From a virus, in the IMG/VR virus record IMGVR_UViG_3300037460_000056, positions 1 to 29,316 of that record: 29,316 nucleotides of DNA, one strand, 5' to 3'. The translations under genes were made by a program, and so were the position numbers. How positions within the stretch are numbered: the stretch's first letter is position 1; every line of letters begins with the position of its first letter. Below, in pieces: positions 7,593-14,263 of this stretch. The notes below the pieces were generated by a model. It saw only the letters and a program-made list of their open reading frames with translations. It was not told where the DNA came from and searched no databases.

Positions 7593-7949
7593 ATGCCAAT
7601 TTTTTTAGATCCAACAGGGAAGACAACGTACGGCATCGGCATTTGCCAGAGATGCTCGCGTAAGTTTTTCCTTGAAGATCTGCACTCGGACCCGAACAGT
7701 CCGGGGCTGAAGGTGTGCATCGATGATCTCGATGACTACGACCCGTATCGTCTGGCCCCACGTCAGGCTGATCGCATCACGTTGCCATTCTATCGACCGG
7801 ACGAAGACCTCACTGTTGGAGGTCCGGATCCAAACGTGAACTTCATCGGTGGTGTGCGTGAAGCTTTTGGTGACAGTCCCCGTGCAACGGAAGATGGTAG
7901 ATTACGTGTGCTTGAAGCATCAGAGATTGACGGAAATGAGGAAGCCTAA
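7593..7949 (+). CDS. Small Cys-containing structural protein
   Basis: This 118-residue protein starts three bases after the adaptor stop, behind GAGG (7584-7587). Its N-terminal half has C18-x2-C21 in GICQRCSRKF, H31 and C42 in LKVCIDDLDDYDPYRL. This could be a small zinc knuckle or ribbon, although only three Cys are present. The core 'CxRCSRKFxLxDL..DPNSPGLxVC.DDLDDYDPYRL.PR' is a pattern I associate with proteins next to connector genes in environmental podoviruses. The C-terminal half is acidic and probably disordered. It overlaps the next gene as TAATG. A connector or tail-attachment role is inferred from position only. Confidence 0.6.
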   Translation: MPIFLDPTGKTTYGIGICQRCSRKFFLEDLHSDPNSPGLKVCIDDLDDYDPYRLAPRQADRITLPFYRPDEDLTVGGPDPNVNFIGGVREAFGDSPRATEDGRLRVLEASEIDGNEEA

Positions 7950-10864
7950 TGCCTAACATAACAATTTCTGGTCTGCCATTTGCGACGTTGCCGTTGGATG
8001 GACCGAACAGCTTCTTCGAGGTGCAGACAATCGAAGCTGGCGTAACGGTCAGTCGCAAGGTTGCATCTGACGATATAAACCTATCCTCTGCCATTGTGAT
8101 TGAGGACGAAGGTGTTCCTCTTGCAGGTGGAGCCGACACGCTCGATTTTGTTGGCGCAGGCGTAACGGCAAGCGGTGCTGGTTCAACGAAAACAATTACG
8201 ATCCCCGGTGGGGGACAGGTTGACTCGGTCGTTAGCGGCGTAAACATCACCATCGACGCTACTGATCCAATTAATCCTATCGCTAACCTCGATGCAGCAA
8301 TCACTGGTATGACTGTCAACGGGGTCGTACTGACTGCAGGTGGTGTTGCGACAAATTACCTCGACGAAACAGGTGCCTATTCACTGCCACCGGGTAGTGG
8401 TCAGGTGGACTCGGTTGGTGGTGGCGTCAACATTAACGTTACCGGAACTGCTGTTGACCCTATTGTCAATCTCGATGCTGCGATCACAGGCGTGAGTGTT
8501 GACGGTGTGACATTGAATGCTGTAGGTGCAGCTACAAACTACCTCGATGAGAGTGGGGCTTACTCTGTGCCTGCCGGTGCTGGTGGTCAGGTGGACTCTG
8601 TTGCCGGTGGTACGAACATCAATGTGTCGGGTACTGGAGTTGACCCCATTGTCAACTTAGACGCTGCGATTACTGGAGTGTCTGTCAACGGAGTCACGCT
8701 TAGTAATGCAGGTGCTATCGGTGACTTCCTCAACGAGCAGGGAAACTACGTTGCTGCTGGAGGGTTCGATCCATCAGCTAACCAGACCATCACAGGCGAT
8801 TGGTCTTTTGAAGGCGAGGTGGTCCTCAACAACCCCGCTGATGATCTTGAGCTTCTGTCGAATGTGTCGCTAAACTTTAGGAATCCAGCCGATACCAGCA
8901 CCACATTCTTACAGTCGCAAGCCGGTCGGATGGAGTGGGGCATTGCTGGTGCTGGATTTGGTTCTGACTATTACTCCTTCGGCATCAGCTTCGCCAGTAT
9001 CCGCTTCCCACGTCCGCTCTACTTCAGTGAACGCGCAGCACAAATAACGCCCATCGCAGGTCAGGGTCAACTCTGGGTTCGCAACGATGCGCCGAACAAT
9101 CTCATATTCACCGACGATGATGGTACTGACTTTCAATTGAATACGGGACTTACACCTTGGACATCAGACATCGATGGTGGAGGGTTCAATCTGGAGGGTG
9201 CTGGTGTTGTCTTCTTGGTCGCGCAACCTACGGCTGATCCAGATGTTACTGGTCGAGGTCAAATCTGGGTGGAAGGAGTGCCGGGTGACCCACTCTGGAG
9301 TGAAGTTGAGTTACTCGCTGACTTCGATGGTGCTGATGGTGCGACTTCATACACCGAGATTTCGGTCAATACAGCTAGCGCAACGTTCTTTGGAACCGCT
9401 GAGCTAGACACTGCGGAGTTCAACTCTGGAGTATCATCTCTACTGCTTGACGGTAACAGTGACTGGGTCACCTTCCCTGATATTGCGGCTTATGATCTTG
9501 GAACACAAAGCTGGACCATCGAGGGCTTCGTTCGATTCAACACTCTGCCACCGCTACAGACGTCAGCAGGTCCCGGCTTCGTTTTGTACGATTCGAGAAA
9601 AGGCGGCAGTGCCTATGTTCAATACGGCATCATTCAAGATGCCTTTGGCTTCCGCGTCAGGCTTGTCGGTCAAGACTGGGGTGCTGAGGTTGGAACCATC
9701 AGTGGTGGCATTAGCACTGGCGTCTGGTATCACTGGGCAGTCACCCGAGATGTAGGCGGCGACAATAATATCCGTGCGTATTTCAACGGTCTCTACGAGG
9801 TTGCTGACTTCGGTGTTTCACCGGCTGATCTGGGTAATCCTGATGCAGCGATCATCATTGGTTGTCGCGATGCTACAGATGCATTCACGGATGGCTGGAT
9901 TGACGATGTTCGCATGACAGTCGGCACTGCCCGATACGCTGGAACTGGTGCGTACTCTGTACCGACTACTCCATACGCTGGTGCTCCCGCGCCTTTAGAC
10001 TTATTTTTCACTGATGATGATGGTCTAGACTTCCAACTGAACGCAGGAGGTGGTGGCGAATCCCTTCAGGCAACGATGGCTATCGGTGCTACCACGACGA
10101 TTGACTTAGAGATAATCACTGGCGCGGCACTTACGATCTTCGATGGTGCTGATGTTGACAGCGTCTCGATAGAGATCAACTCCACGACGATGGCTCCTGC
10201 GGAAGCGTTGGTCTTTCTCGCGACTGCTAACGTCGAGGTCTACTCCTTCGATGAAGGCATCAACATTGACAACGGAGATCTGAACTTAAATCTTGGTTCG
10301 GTAAACTTCTACAGATTCGGTGACTCGGTCAGCAGCAGTTTAGGCAGCGATGGCACTGACATAAGAATGCAGGTCGTTGGAGGCACATCTGTCTTCTTCG
10401 TTCAGGCTGACTCAATTCGTCAGAGTGAAGCAGCGGCTCCTGCTCCCAACATTGCGGGTAGAGGTCAGTGGTGGACACGTTCATCAGCTCCTTGCCGCCC
10501 GACTTACACTGATGACACCGACGTTGATCAGCTGCTTGATCCCTCGATCTCTGAAATCATTTCGGTGGTTGCAAGTCGAACGGGCATCCTGACTGACAAG
10601 GGTAAGACGGTAGCCTTCACGGGCGGAACTGTAGCCCAGACGATGACCATCCCTGCGAGCGGTGCGGTCGCTTATCAGATTGGTACGCTCCTCGCGTGGG
10701 ACAACAGCGGATCAGTTTCTATCAGCATTGCGATCACGACTGACACGTTGATCTTCGCGGATGACAATTCAACAGGAACAAGAACGCTGGCAGCAGGTGG
10801 AGCAGCGGTCGCTCAGTTAGTAGGTGCGGGTGTCTGGAAGATCGCAGGAGCAGGACTAAGCTAA
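7949..10864 (+). CDS. Large fibre-like protein with tandem repeats and a LamG-type domain
   Basis: This 971-residue protein is coupled as TAATG. Parts in order: N-terminal strand ITISGLPFATLPLDG (typical of phage fibre N-termini); the shared IVIEDEG-to-PGGG module (about 49-89); three 62-residue tandem repeats (90-275); and a unit ending GQLWVRNDAPNN...FTDDDGTDFQLN (about 362-398). A second copy of that unit begins GRGQIWVE (about 433) but is split by a concanavalin/LamG-type domain (about 452-665: SLLLDGNSDWVTFPD, SWTIEGFVRF, WYHWAVTRD, AYFNGLYE, GWIDDVRMT). It resumes at FTDDDGLDFQLN (about 687). A degenerate third copy lies at about 837. The C-terminal domain ends GAGVWKIAGAGLS. The likely role is glycan binding by a tail or head fibre. 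No hydrolase motif was seen. Confidence 0.7.
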   Translation: MPNITISGLPFATLPLDGPNSFFEVQTIEAGVTVSRKVASDDINLSSAIVIEDEGVPLAGGADTLDFVGAGVTASGAGSTKTITIPGGGQVDSVVSGVNITIDATDPINPIANLDAAITGMTVNGVVLTAGGVATNYLDETGAYSLPPGSGQVDSVGGGVNINVTGTAVDPIVNLDAAITGVSVDGVTLNAVGAATNYLDESGAYSVPAGAGGQVDSVAGGTNINVSGTGVDPIVNLDAAITGVSVNGVTLSNAGAIGDFLNEQGNYVAAGGFDPSANQTITGDWSFEGEVVLNNPADDLELLSNVSLNFRNPADTSTTFLQSQAGRMEWGIAGAGFGSDYYSFGISFASIRFPRPLYFSERAAQITPIAGQGQLWVRNDAPNNLIFTDDDGTDFQLNTGLTPWTSDIDGGGFNLEGAGVVFLVAQPTADPDVTGRGQIWVEGVPGDPLWSEVELLADFDGADGATSYTEISVNTASATFFGTAELDTAEFNSGVSSLLLDGNSDWVTFPDIAAYDLGTQSWTIEGFVRFNTLPPLQTSAGPGFVLYDSRKGGSAYVQYGIIQDAFGFRVRLVGQDWGAEVGTISGGISTGVWYHWAVTRDVGGDNNIRAYFNGLYEVADFGVSPADLGNPDAAIIIGCRDATDAFTDGWIDDVRMTVGTARYAGTGAYSVPTTPYAGAPAPLDLFFTDDDGLDFQLNAGGGGESLQATMAIGATTTIDLEIITGAALTIFDGADVDSVSIEINSTTMAPAEALVFLATANVEVYSFDEGINIDNGDLNLNLGSVNFYRFGDSVSSSLGSDGTDIRMQVVGGTSVFFVQADSIRQSEAAAPAPNIAGRGQWWTRSSAPCRPTYTDDTDVDQLLDPSISEIISVVASRTGILTDKGKTVAFTGGTVAQTMTIPASGAVAYQIGTLLAWDNSGSVSISIAITTDTLIFADDNSTGTRTLAAGGAAVAQLVGAGVWKIAGAGLS
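8092..8214 (+). repeat. Copy B of the fibre module shared with 2382-4880
   Basis: This encodes about residues 49-88 of the 971-residue fibre-like protein: IVIEDEG, ADTLDFVGAGV, ASGAG and TKTITIPGGG. It matches copy A at about 2515-2646 in 32 of 41 residues by hand alignment, while the surrounding sequences differ. It directly precedes the three 62-residue tandem repeats. Confidence 0.75.
8216..8773 (+). repeat. Three tandem 186-bp repeats in the fibre gene
   Basis: The units begin at CAG codons at 8216, 8402 and 8588 and each encode 62 residues. Each starts QVDSV, contains a form of NLDAAITG, then V(N/D)GV(V/T)L, then a form of LDE(T/S)GAYS(L/V)P. Unit 3 is the most diverged at its end (LNEQGNYVAAGG). 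Protein identity is high while DNA has drifted at third positions. This suggests an old duplication held by selection rather than a recent slippage event. Confidence 0.85.
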
Positions 10865-11346
10865 TGTCTCTGCTTCAACGAAAATTTTCATTGGCGCAGA
10901 AGAGCAGTATTCCTGCGGGCAATATCGCGTTGTCCAACGTCTTTCAAACTGTGCAAGATTTCGGTAACGATTTGTCCAATATAGGCATCAGACTTACGCC
11001 CGGAGGTATCTATCAATTCAGTGCTGAGGCAGGTACGGGGACTCCATTCTGGCAGGACGTTAACTTTGGTACTGAGTGGGTTGACGATGGTGGTGCGAGC
11101 AATGCGCAGTTCGAGGCGCAACTTGTTCTACTCAATGGAGGTAGTGTAAACAATCCTCAGTTCACCGGATGGAGCGGGTACAACGATTGGCAACCCATCA
11201 CTCAGAATTTGGCATGGACGGATATAAATGACATTCCTGCAACGTCTTCAATCGGTGTCATCATACAGGTTGAGGTCCGAGAAATTGCAACCCCGGCTAA
11301 CATAGTCACAGATCAGTATGAGGGTGTTGCGGATAACGAACCATAA
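10864..11346 (+). CDS. Small accessory protein of the fibre operon
   Basis: This 160-residue protein overlaps the fibre stop as TAATG, with AGGAGCAGGA just upstream as ribosome binding site. It begins MSLLQRKFSLAQKSSIPAG and is beta-rich and aromatic: IYQFSAEAGTGTPFWQDVNF, FTGWSGYNDWQPITQNLAWTD and SIGVIIQVEVREI. There is no Cys, membrane segment or coiled coil. I do not recognise the family. Immediate coupling to a large fibre suggests a small partner, either an assembly chaperone or a tip protein, but this is inference from gene order only. Confidence 0.57.
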   Translation: MSLLQRKFSLAQKSSIPAGNIALSNVFQTVQDFGNDLSNIGIRLTPGGIYQFSAEAGTGTPFWQDVNFGTEWVDDGGASNAQFEAQLVLLNGGSVNNPQFTGWSGYNDWQPITQNLAWTDINDIPATSSIGVIIQVEVREIATPANIVTDQYEGVADNEP

Positions 11347-11355
11347 ATTTTACGT

Positions 11356-11367
11356 GGGCGAAAGCCC
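11356..11367 (+). other. Short GNRA-loop hairpin in an intergenic gap
   Basis: GGGC (11356-11359) and GCCC (11364-11367) pair around a GAAA tetraloop, in the 40-bp gap between the fibre accessory gene and the next gene. The stem is only four base pairs and no T-run follows, so it is unlikely to terminate transcription. It may separate translation of fibre and lysis genes or be incidental. Confidence 0.3.
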
Positions 11368-11386
11368 TAACTTAGGAGAAGAAAAA

Positions 11387-11689
11387 ATGGCAAAGCAAGA
11401 AGTAACAGCAGTTCAAGTTCAAATGGCTGCAGCAGCAGGTGTGACGCTACTGCAGGTTGATGATCTACCAGTGCCGCTGAAGGTAGCGAAGTCTGGTGCA
11501 CTCGGAGTTTTGGAAGGTATGTTGCAAGCGATAGCGAACGGTGAAGTCGTACTCGCACAGCCACAGCCGGAAAATATTGGAGGAGGTGCACCAAACCCTC
11601 CCATGGCTCCCGTGGAAACCCCACCCCAAGAGGACCAAGAGCCAAACGGGGTGGAGGAAAACGCCGCAAACGAAGACGCTGACGCGTAA
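11387..11689 (+). CDS. Small protein with acidic, Pro-rich tail
   Basis: This 100-residue protein starts at ATG 11387 because AGGAG (11374-11378) lies eight bases upstream. A longer frame from 11318 would overlap the preceding gene and lacks this signal. Residues 1-55 are a small helical domain (VTAVQVQMAAAAGVTLLQVD, then ALGVLEGMLQAIANGEVVL). From about 57 the chain is disordered, Pro-rich and then acidic (NPPMAPVETPPQEDQEP, ENAANEDADA). There is no signal peptide or membrane segment. It opens the block that leads into the lysis genes. Function unknown; a small virion or regulatory protein are both possible. Confidence 0.57.
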   Translation: MAKQEVTAVQVQMAAAAGVTLLQVDDLPVPLKVAKSGALGVLEGMLQAIANGEVVLAQPQPENIGGGAPNPPMAPVETPPQEDQEPNGVEENAANEDADA

Positions 11690-11700
11690 GGGATAGGATC

Positions 11701-12048
11701 ATGGCTGCGAGAGAAGTTTCAATAAGCACAATTTTTAGCACCGTTGCGTCTCTCGCGGTTGTGATCCCCGTTCTGTGGTACGTCGGCAAGCCACTCATCT
11801 CGTCTGCATTGGCTGAAGACTTCAAGGAGATTGCACAACAGCAGGCGCAGCCAATTAAGTCTGCGTTCTCGGTGCTGCTTACACGTGACATCAACTCACT
11901 GCGTAAAGAGATCGCGGCGTTGAAGTTCCGGCAACGTCAGGACACCGACTGGACTTCGGATGATGCGGAGTACCTGACTGATCTGGAGATCGAGCTGGAA
12001 GCATTGAAAGAAGCGAAAGAGCAACTGGAACCTGAAAACACATCATGA
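11701..12048 (+). CDS. Membrane-anchored coiled-coil protein, candidate inner spanin
   Basis: This 115-residue protein has one N-terminal hydrophobic segment (about 8-28, TIFSTVASLAVVIPVLWYV) and then a charged helix. From about residue 63 it forms a likely coiled coil (DINSLRKEIAALKF, LTDLEIELEALKEAKEQLE). It lies directly before the lysozyme-like gene (ATGA overlap), with the holin and a lipoprotein two and three genes on. The topology, one membrane helix plus a coiled coil in a lysis cassette, fits an inner-membrane spanin subunit of Gram-negative phages, with the lipoprotein as possible partner. This is inference from layout. A membrane-anchored virion protein is the alternative. Confidence 0.5.
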   Translation: MAAREVSISTIFSTVASLAVVIPVLWYVGKPLISSALAEDFKEIAQQQAQPIKSAFSVLLTRDINSLRKEIAALKFRQRQDTDWTSDDAEYLTDLEIELEALKEAKEQLEPENTS

Positions 12049-12503
12049 TTGATCGCGAACAATTTATTGACCTGATCATCGAGCCGACTCTCGAAGATCT
12101 GGGCTTGTATTCGACAGCAGCTTGCGAGCTGGTGCTGGGCACATGTCTTCAAGAGTCGAGACTTATTTACATCAAGCAACTGGGCAGCGGTCCAGCGTTG
12201 GGCGTGTGCCAGATGGAGCCCACAACGCATGATGACATCTGGAATAACTACCTGCAGTACCGTGACAGACTGGCAGCAGCTGTGTCTGAGATCGGAGGTC
12301 CGGATTCGCGAGAGCTGATCTGGAATTTGAAGTACGCAGTTGCGATGTGTCGTGTGCATTACAGGCGTGTGCGCGCTCCACTCCCGCAAGCAGGAGACCT
12401 GAAACATCAGGCTGCTTATTGGAAGGAGCACTACAACACAGATCTCGGACGTGGCACGACGGACGAGTACATCAATAGCTGGAGGAAAGGTCATGAACGT
12501 TAA
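12045..12503 (+). CDS. Lysozyme-like (transglycosylase-type) endolysin
   Basis: This 152-residue protein has a compact lysozyme-superfamily pattern. A helix ending in the catalytic-type Glu37 (LGTCLQESRL) is followed by GPALGVCQMEPTTHDDIW (about 49-66), equivalent to the 'GLMQ' strand-turn of soluble transglycosylases. NLKYAVAMCRVHYRR (94-108) and AAYWKEHYNT (124-132) are further helices of the fold. It would cleave peptidoglycan glycan strands at the end of infection. It has no signal peptide, so it would need the holin encoded next, whose start lies inside its 3' end. It could instead be a virion-associated muralytic enzyme because it sits among structural genes. The small size suits a single catalytic domain. 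Confidence 0.66.
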   Translation: MIDREQFIDLIIEPTLEDLGLYSTAACELVLGTCLQESRLIYIKQLGSGPALGVCQMEPTTHDDIWNNYLQYRDRLAAAVSEIGGPDSRELIWNLKYAVAMCRVHYRRVRAPLPQAGDLKHQAAYWKEHYNTDLGRGTTDEYINSWRKGHER

Positions 12504-12723
12504 CACTCTCACAGGGGCACTCATTGCAGCGCTGATTCTATTCGGATCAAGCGTTGTGACACTGTTCACTAACAACCCAGACATGACGTTCGCCGATCTA
12601 TCAACGGCAACGTGGGTCTCTCTTCTGGGTGGTGCAGCAATTGCATTTCTGAAAGATTACCAAGCGCTCACGGTGCGGCGTACGGTGAATAAAATTTCCG
12701 GCACCGGAGATGGAGGTATATAG
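12493..12723 (+). CDS. Holin-like small membrane protein
   Basis: This 76-residue protein starts at ATG 12493, chosen over an in-frame ATG at 12451 because GGAGG (12481-12485) is seven bases upstream and the longer form would add a basic tail read from the lysin gene. It has two hydrophobic segments, about 6-25 (LTGALIAALILFGSSVVTLF) and 39-53 (ATWVSLLGGAAIAFL). A basic C-terminus follows (KDYQALTVRRTVNK). Two helices and a charged tail are usual for class II-type holins, which permeabilise the inner membrane at a set time. It overlaps the lysin by 11 bases and is followed by a lipoprotein gene. Confidence 0.66.
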   Translation: MNVNTLTGALIAALILFGSSVVTLFTNNPDMTFADLSTATWVSLLGGAAIAFLKDYQALTVRRTVNKISGTGDGGI

Positions 12724-12724
12724 A

Positions 12725-13132
12725 ATGAGGAAACTCGACTACCGCTACGCATGGTTAATGCTCTGGCTCTTTGCTCTTGCAGGATGTCAGTCCGCGAACC
12801 CTCTTGCGGCAGCGGAAACATCTGAGCAGCGAGCGTATGCTGCTTACGGCACGTTTGTCATCGTACAAGAAAAGGCGGCTGATCTTGCTGAAGATCCAGC
12901 TATCCCTCGCGGTGTCAAATTACGCATCATTCAGGCAGAGGAACGAGCGAAGCCGGTGGCCGACAGTTTGTTGGACGCCTACACGGCATTTCTAATTATT
13001 AAGGGCGAATTCGACGCGGGAGAAACAAGCGAACAGCGCTTACTCAGTGCGTCGAGGGAACTTGATGATTGGATTACAAAGTTAGCTCCCCTGATAAACG
13101 AAATAATTCGTAACATCAAAGGAGCACAATAA
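12725..13132 (+). CDS. Phage lipoprotein of the lysis cassette, candidate outer spanin
   Basis: This 135-residue protein starts at ATG 12725. GGAGG (12712-12716) is eight bases upstream, so the earlier ATG at 12710 is not preferred. Residues 1-20 are a signal peptide with basic start and hydrophobic core (AWLMLWLFALAG). A lipobox L18-A19-G20-C21 predicts cleavage and lipid attachment at Cys21. The mature part is helical (TSEQRAYAAYGTFVIVQEKA, LDDWITKLAPLINEIIRNI), with two copies of an ETSEQR segment. Lipoproteins next to holin and lysin often act as outer-membrane spanins in Gram-negative phages. This one is longer than typical o-spanins and lacks their Pro-rich stretch, so another envelope role such as exclusion or release remains possible. 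Confidence 0.6.
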   Translation: MRKLDYRYAWLMLWLFALAGCQSANPLAAAETSEQRAYAAYGTFVIVQEKAADLAEDPAIPRGVKLRIIQAEERAKPVADSLLDAYTAFLIIKGEFDAGETSEQRLLSASRELDDWITKLAPLINEIIRNIKGAQ

Positions 13133-13134
13133 CA

Positions 13135-13608
13135 ATGGATCCAATCTCACTAGCAATACTCGCAATCAACGGTCTGAGTACGGTGTTGTCCAACCCTGCA
13201 TTGGGTGGTGGCAGTAGCGTGCGGTTAGGCCAAGCCTCCGAGCTACTCGGCATACTCGGTGCCCTAATTACACAGGGTGACGACGCGCTCGACGATCTCA
13301 AAGCGTTCACTGAAACCATCGAAGAGATGGCTGCAAAAGGTAGAGCACCTACTGCCGGTGAGTGGGACGTCATGCGTGCCAGATCTGACGATGCGCATGC
13401 ACGTTTGCAGGCAGCGAAGGAGGAGCTTCTTGAAGAAGAGGAACCTGAGTTTGTTCCCGTGGACCGAGGGGGCAACCCACTCGAACCAGAGACGGAAGAA
13501 ACTGTGGACGACGAAGTACCAACCGACTCCGTTGACCCTGAACCAGCTTCACCCGCAGAAGATACGTTGCCGGATGATGACGCCCCCGTCGTCGATCCCA
13601 ACGCGTAA
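13135..13608 (+). CDS. Small protein with acidic C-terminal tail
   Basis: This 157-residue protein starts two bases after the lipoprotein stop, behind AAAGGAG (13119-13125). The N-terminal region (residues 1-45) is hydrophobic and helical: DPISLAILAINGLSTVLSNP, LGQASELLGILGALITQGDD. It is followed by a helix-rich middle containing 'KGRAPTAGEWDVMRARSDDA'. From about 98 the sequence is strongly acidic and Pro-rich, ending DDDAPVVDPNA. I associate this N-terminal pattern with a family that follows holin and lipoprotein genes in environmental podoviruses; its function is unknown to me. It has no cleavable signal peptide. The hydrophobic start might associate with the membrane. Confidence 0.57.
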   Translation: MDPISLAILAINGLSTVLSNPALGGGSSVRLGQASELLGILGALITQGDDALDDLKAFTETIEEMAAKGRAPTAGEWDVMRARSDDAHARLQAAKEELLEEEEPEFVPVDRGGNPLEPETEETVDDEVPTDSVDPEPASPAEDTLPDDDAPVVDPNA

Positions 13609-13618
13609 GGAGTAGCTA

Positions 13619-14263
13619 ATGCCGGTCTCGATGACATTCGACTCACTACAGGCAGACCTTCGGGCCTATCTGGAGCGAGGCACAGCTGTCGATCCAACCG
13701 TATTCGACCAACTGCCCAGCCTTATTAATCTGGCTGAGCGTGAGTTGGCAAACCGGTTGAAGATCCTCGGCTTCGTGACTGTGGTCACAGACACGTTAGG
13801 TGTTGGACAATCGGTAATACCTAAGCCTGATCGCTGGCGTGACACTATCAGCATCAACTTCGGTGTGGGCGCAACACAGGTACGCACCCCCTTGTTTGCC
13901 CGAAGCTACGAGTACTGTCGGCGCTATTGGCCGGATGAAGATTTGACTGCTCAGCCGAAGTTCTACGCTGACTACGATTACTTCAACTGGCTGATCGCTC
14001 CGACAGCTGACTTCGCATATCCATTCGAGGTCAATTACTGGGAGTTGCCTGCGCTACTGGATAGCGTCAACCAAACGAATTGGTCGTCGGACTTTGCCCC
14101 GAACGCCCTACTTCATGGCGCGCTCCTGCAGGCAACTCCATTTTTAAAGAACGACGAACGCATCGCAACGTGGGAAGCGATTTACGAAAAGGACGTTGCG
14201 ATTCTTGAAGGGCAAGACATGAAACGCATCATCGATAGGAACGTTACGAGGGAGAACGTCTGA
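13619..14263 (+). CDS. Connector adaptor protein (SU10/P22 gp4-type)
   Basis: This 214-residue protein is the canonical, insert-free adaptor that sits between portal and tail. It opens with MTFDSLQADLRAYLERG and the helix LPSLINLAERELANRLKILG. A strand pair follows (VGQSVIPKPDRWRDTISINF). Then comes the diagnostic half: LFARSYEYCRRYWPDEDL, PKFYADYDYFNWLIAPTADF, PFEVNYWELP, and the helix NALLHGALLQATPFLKNDER with IATWEAIYEKDVAI. Length and order match adaptors of the SU10/P22 gp4 type. AAGGAG (13607-13612) precedes ATG 13619. The stop overlaps the next start as TGATG. A longer adaptor with a discoidin-like insert is encoded at 6517, so the virion may carry two rings or alternative versions. 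Confidence 0.74.
   Translation: MPVSMTFDSLQADLRAYLERGTAVDPTVFDQLPSLINLAERELANRLKILGFVTVVTDTLGVGQSVIPKPDRWRDTISINFGVGATQVRTPLFARSYEYCRRYWPDEDLTAQPKFYADYDYFNWLIAPTADFAYPFEVNYWELPALLDSVNQTNWSSDFAPNALLHGALLQATPFLKNDERIATWEAIYEKDVAILEGQDMKRIIDRNVTRENV

Noticed and set aside
8216-8773. CRISPR-like or DNA-level satellite array
   Set aside because: Repeats are in-frame, 186 bp, protein-coding and diverged at third positions, without spacers.
11318-11386. Upstream start for the acidic-tailed protein
   Set aside because: Overlaps the preceding gene and the hairpin; the AGGAG at 11374-11378 points to ATG 11387.
12451-12492. Longer holin start at ATG 12451
   Set aside because: No suitable ribosome binding site; adds a basic, Ser/Thr-rich stretch read from the lysin gene; ATG 12493 has GGAGG at seven bases.
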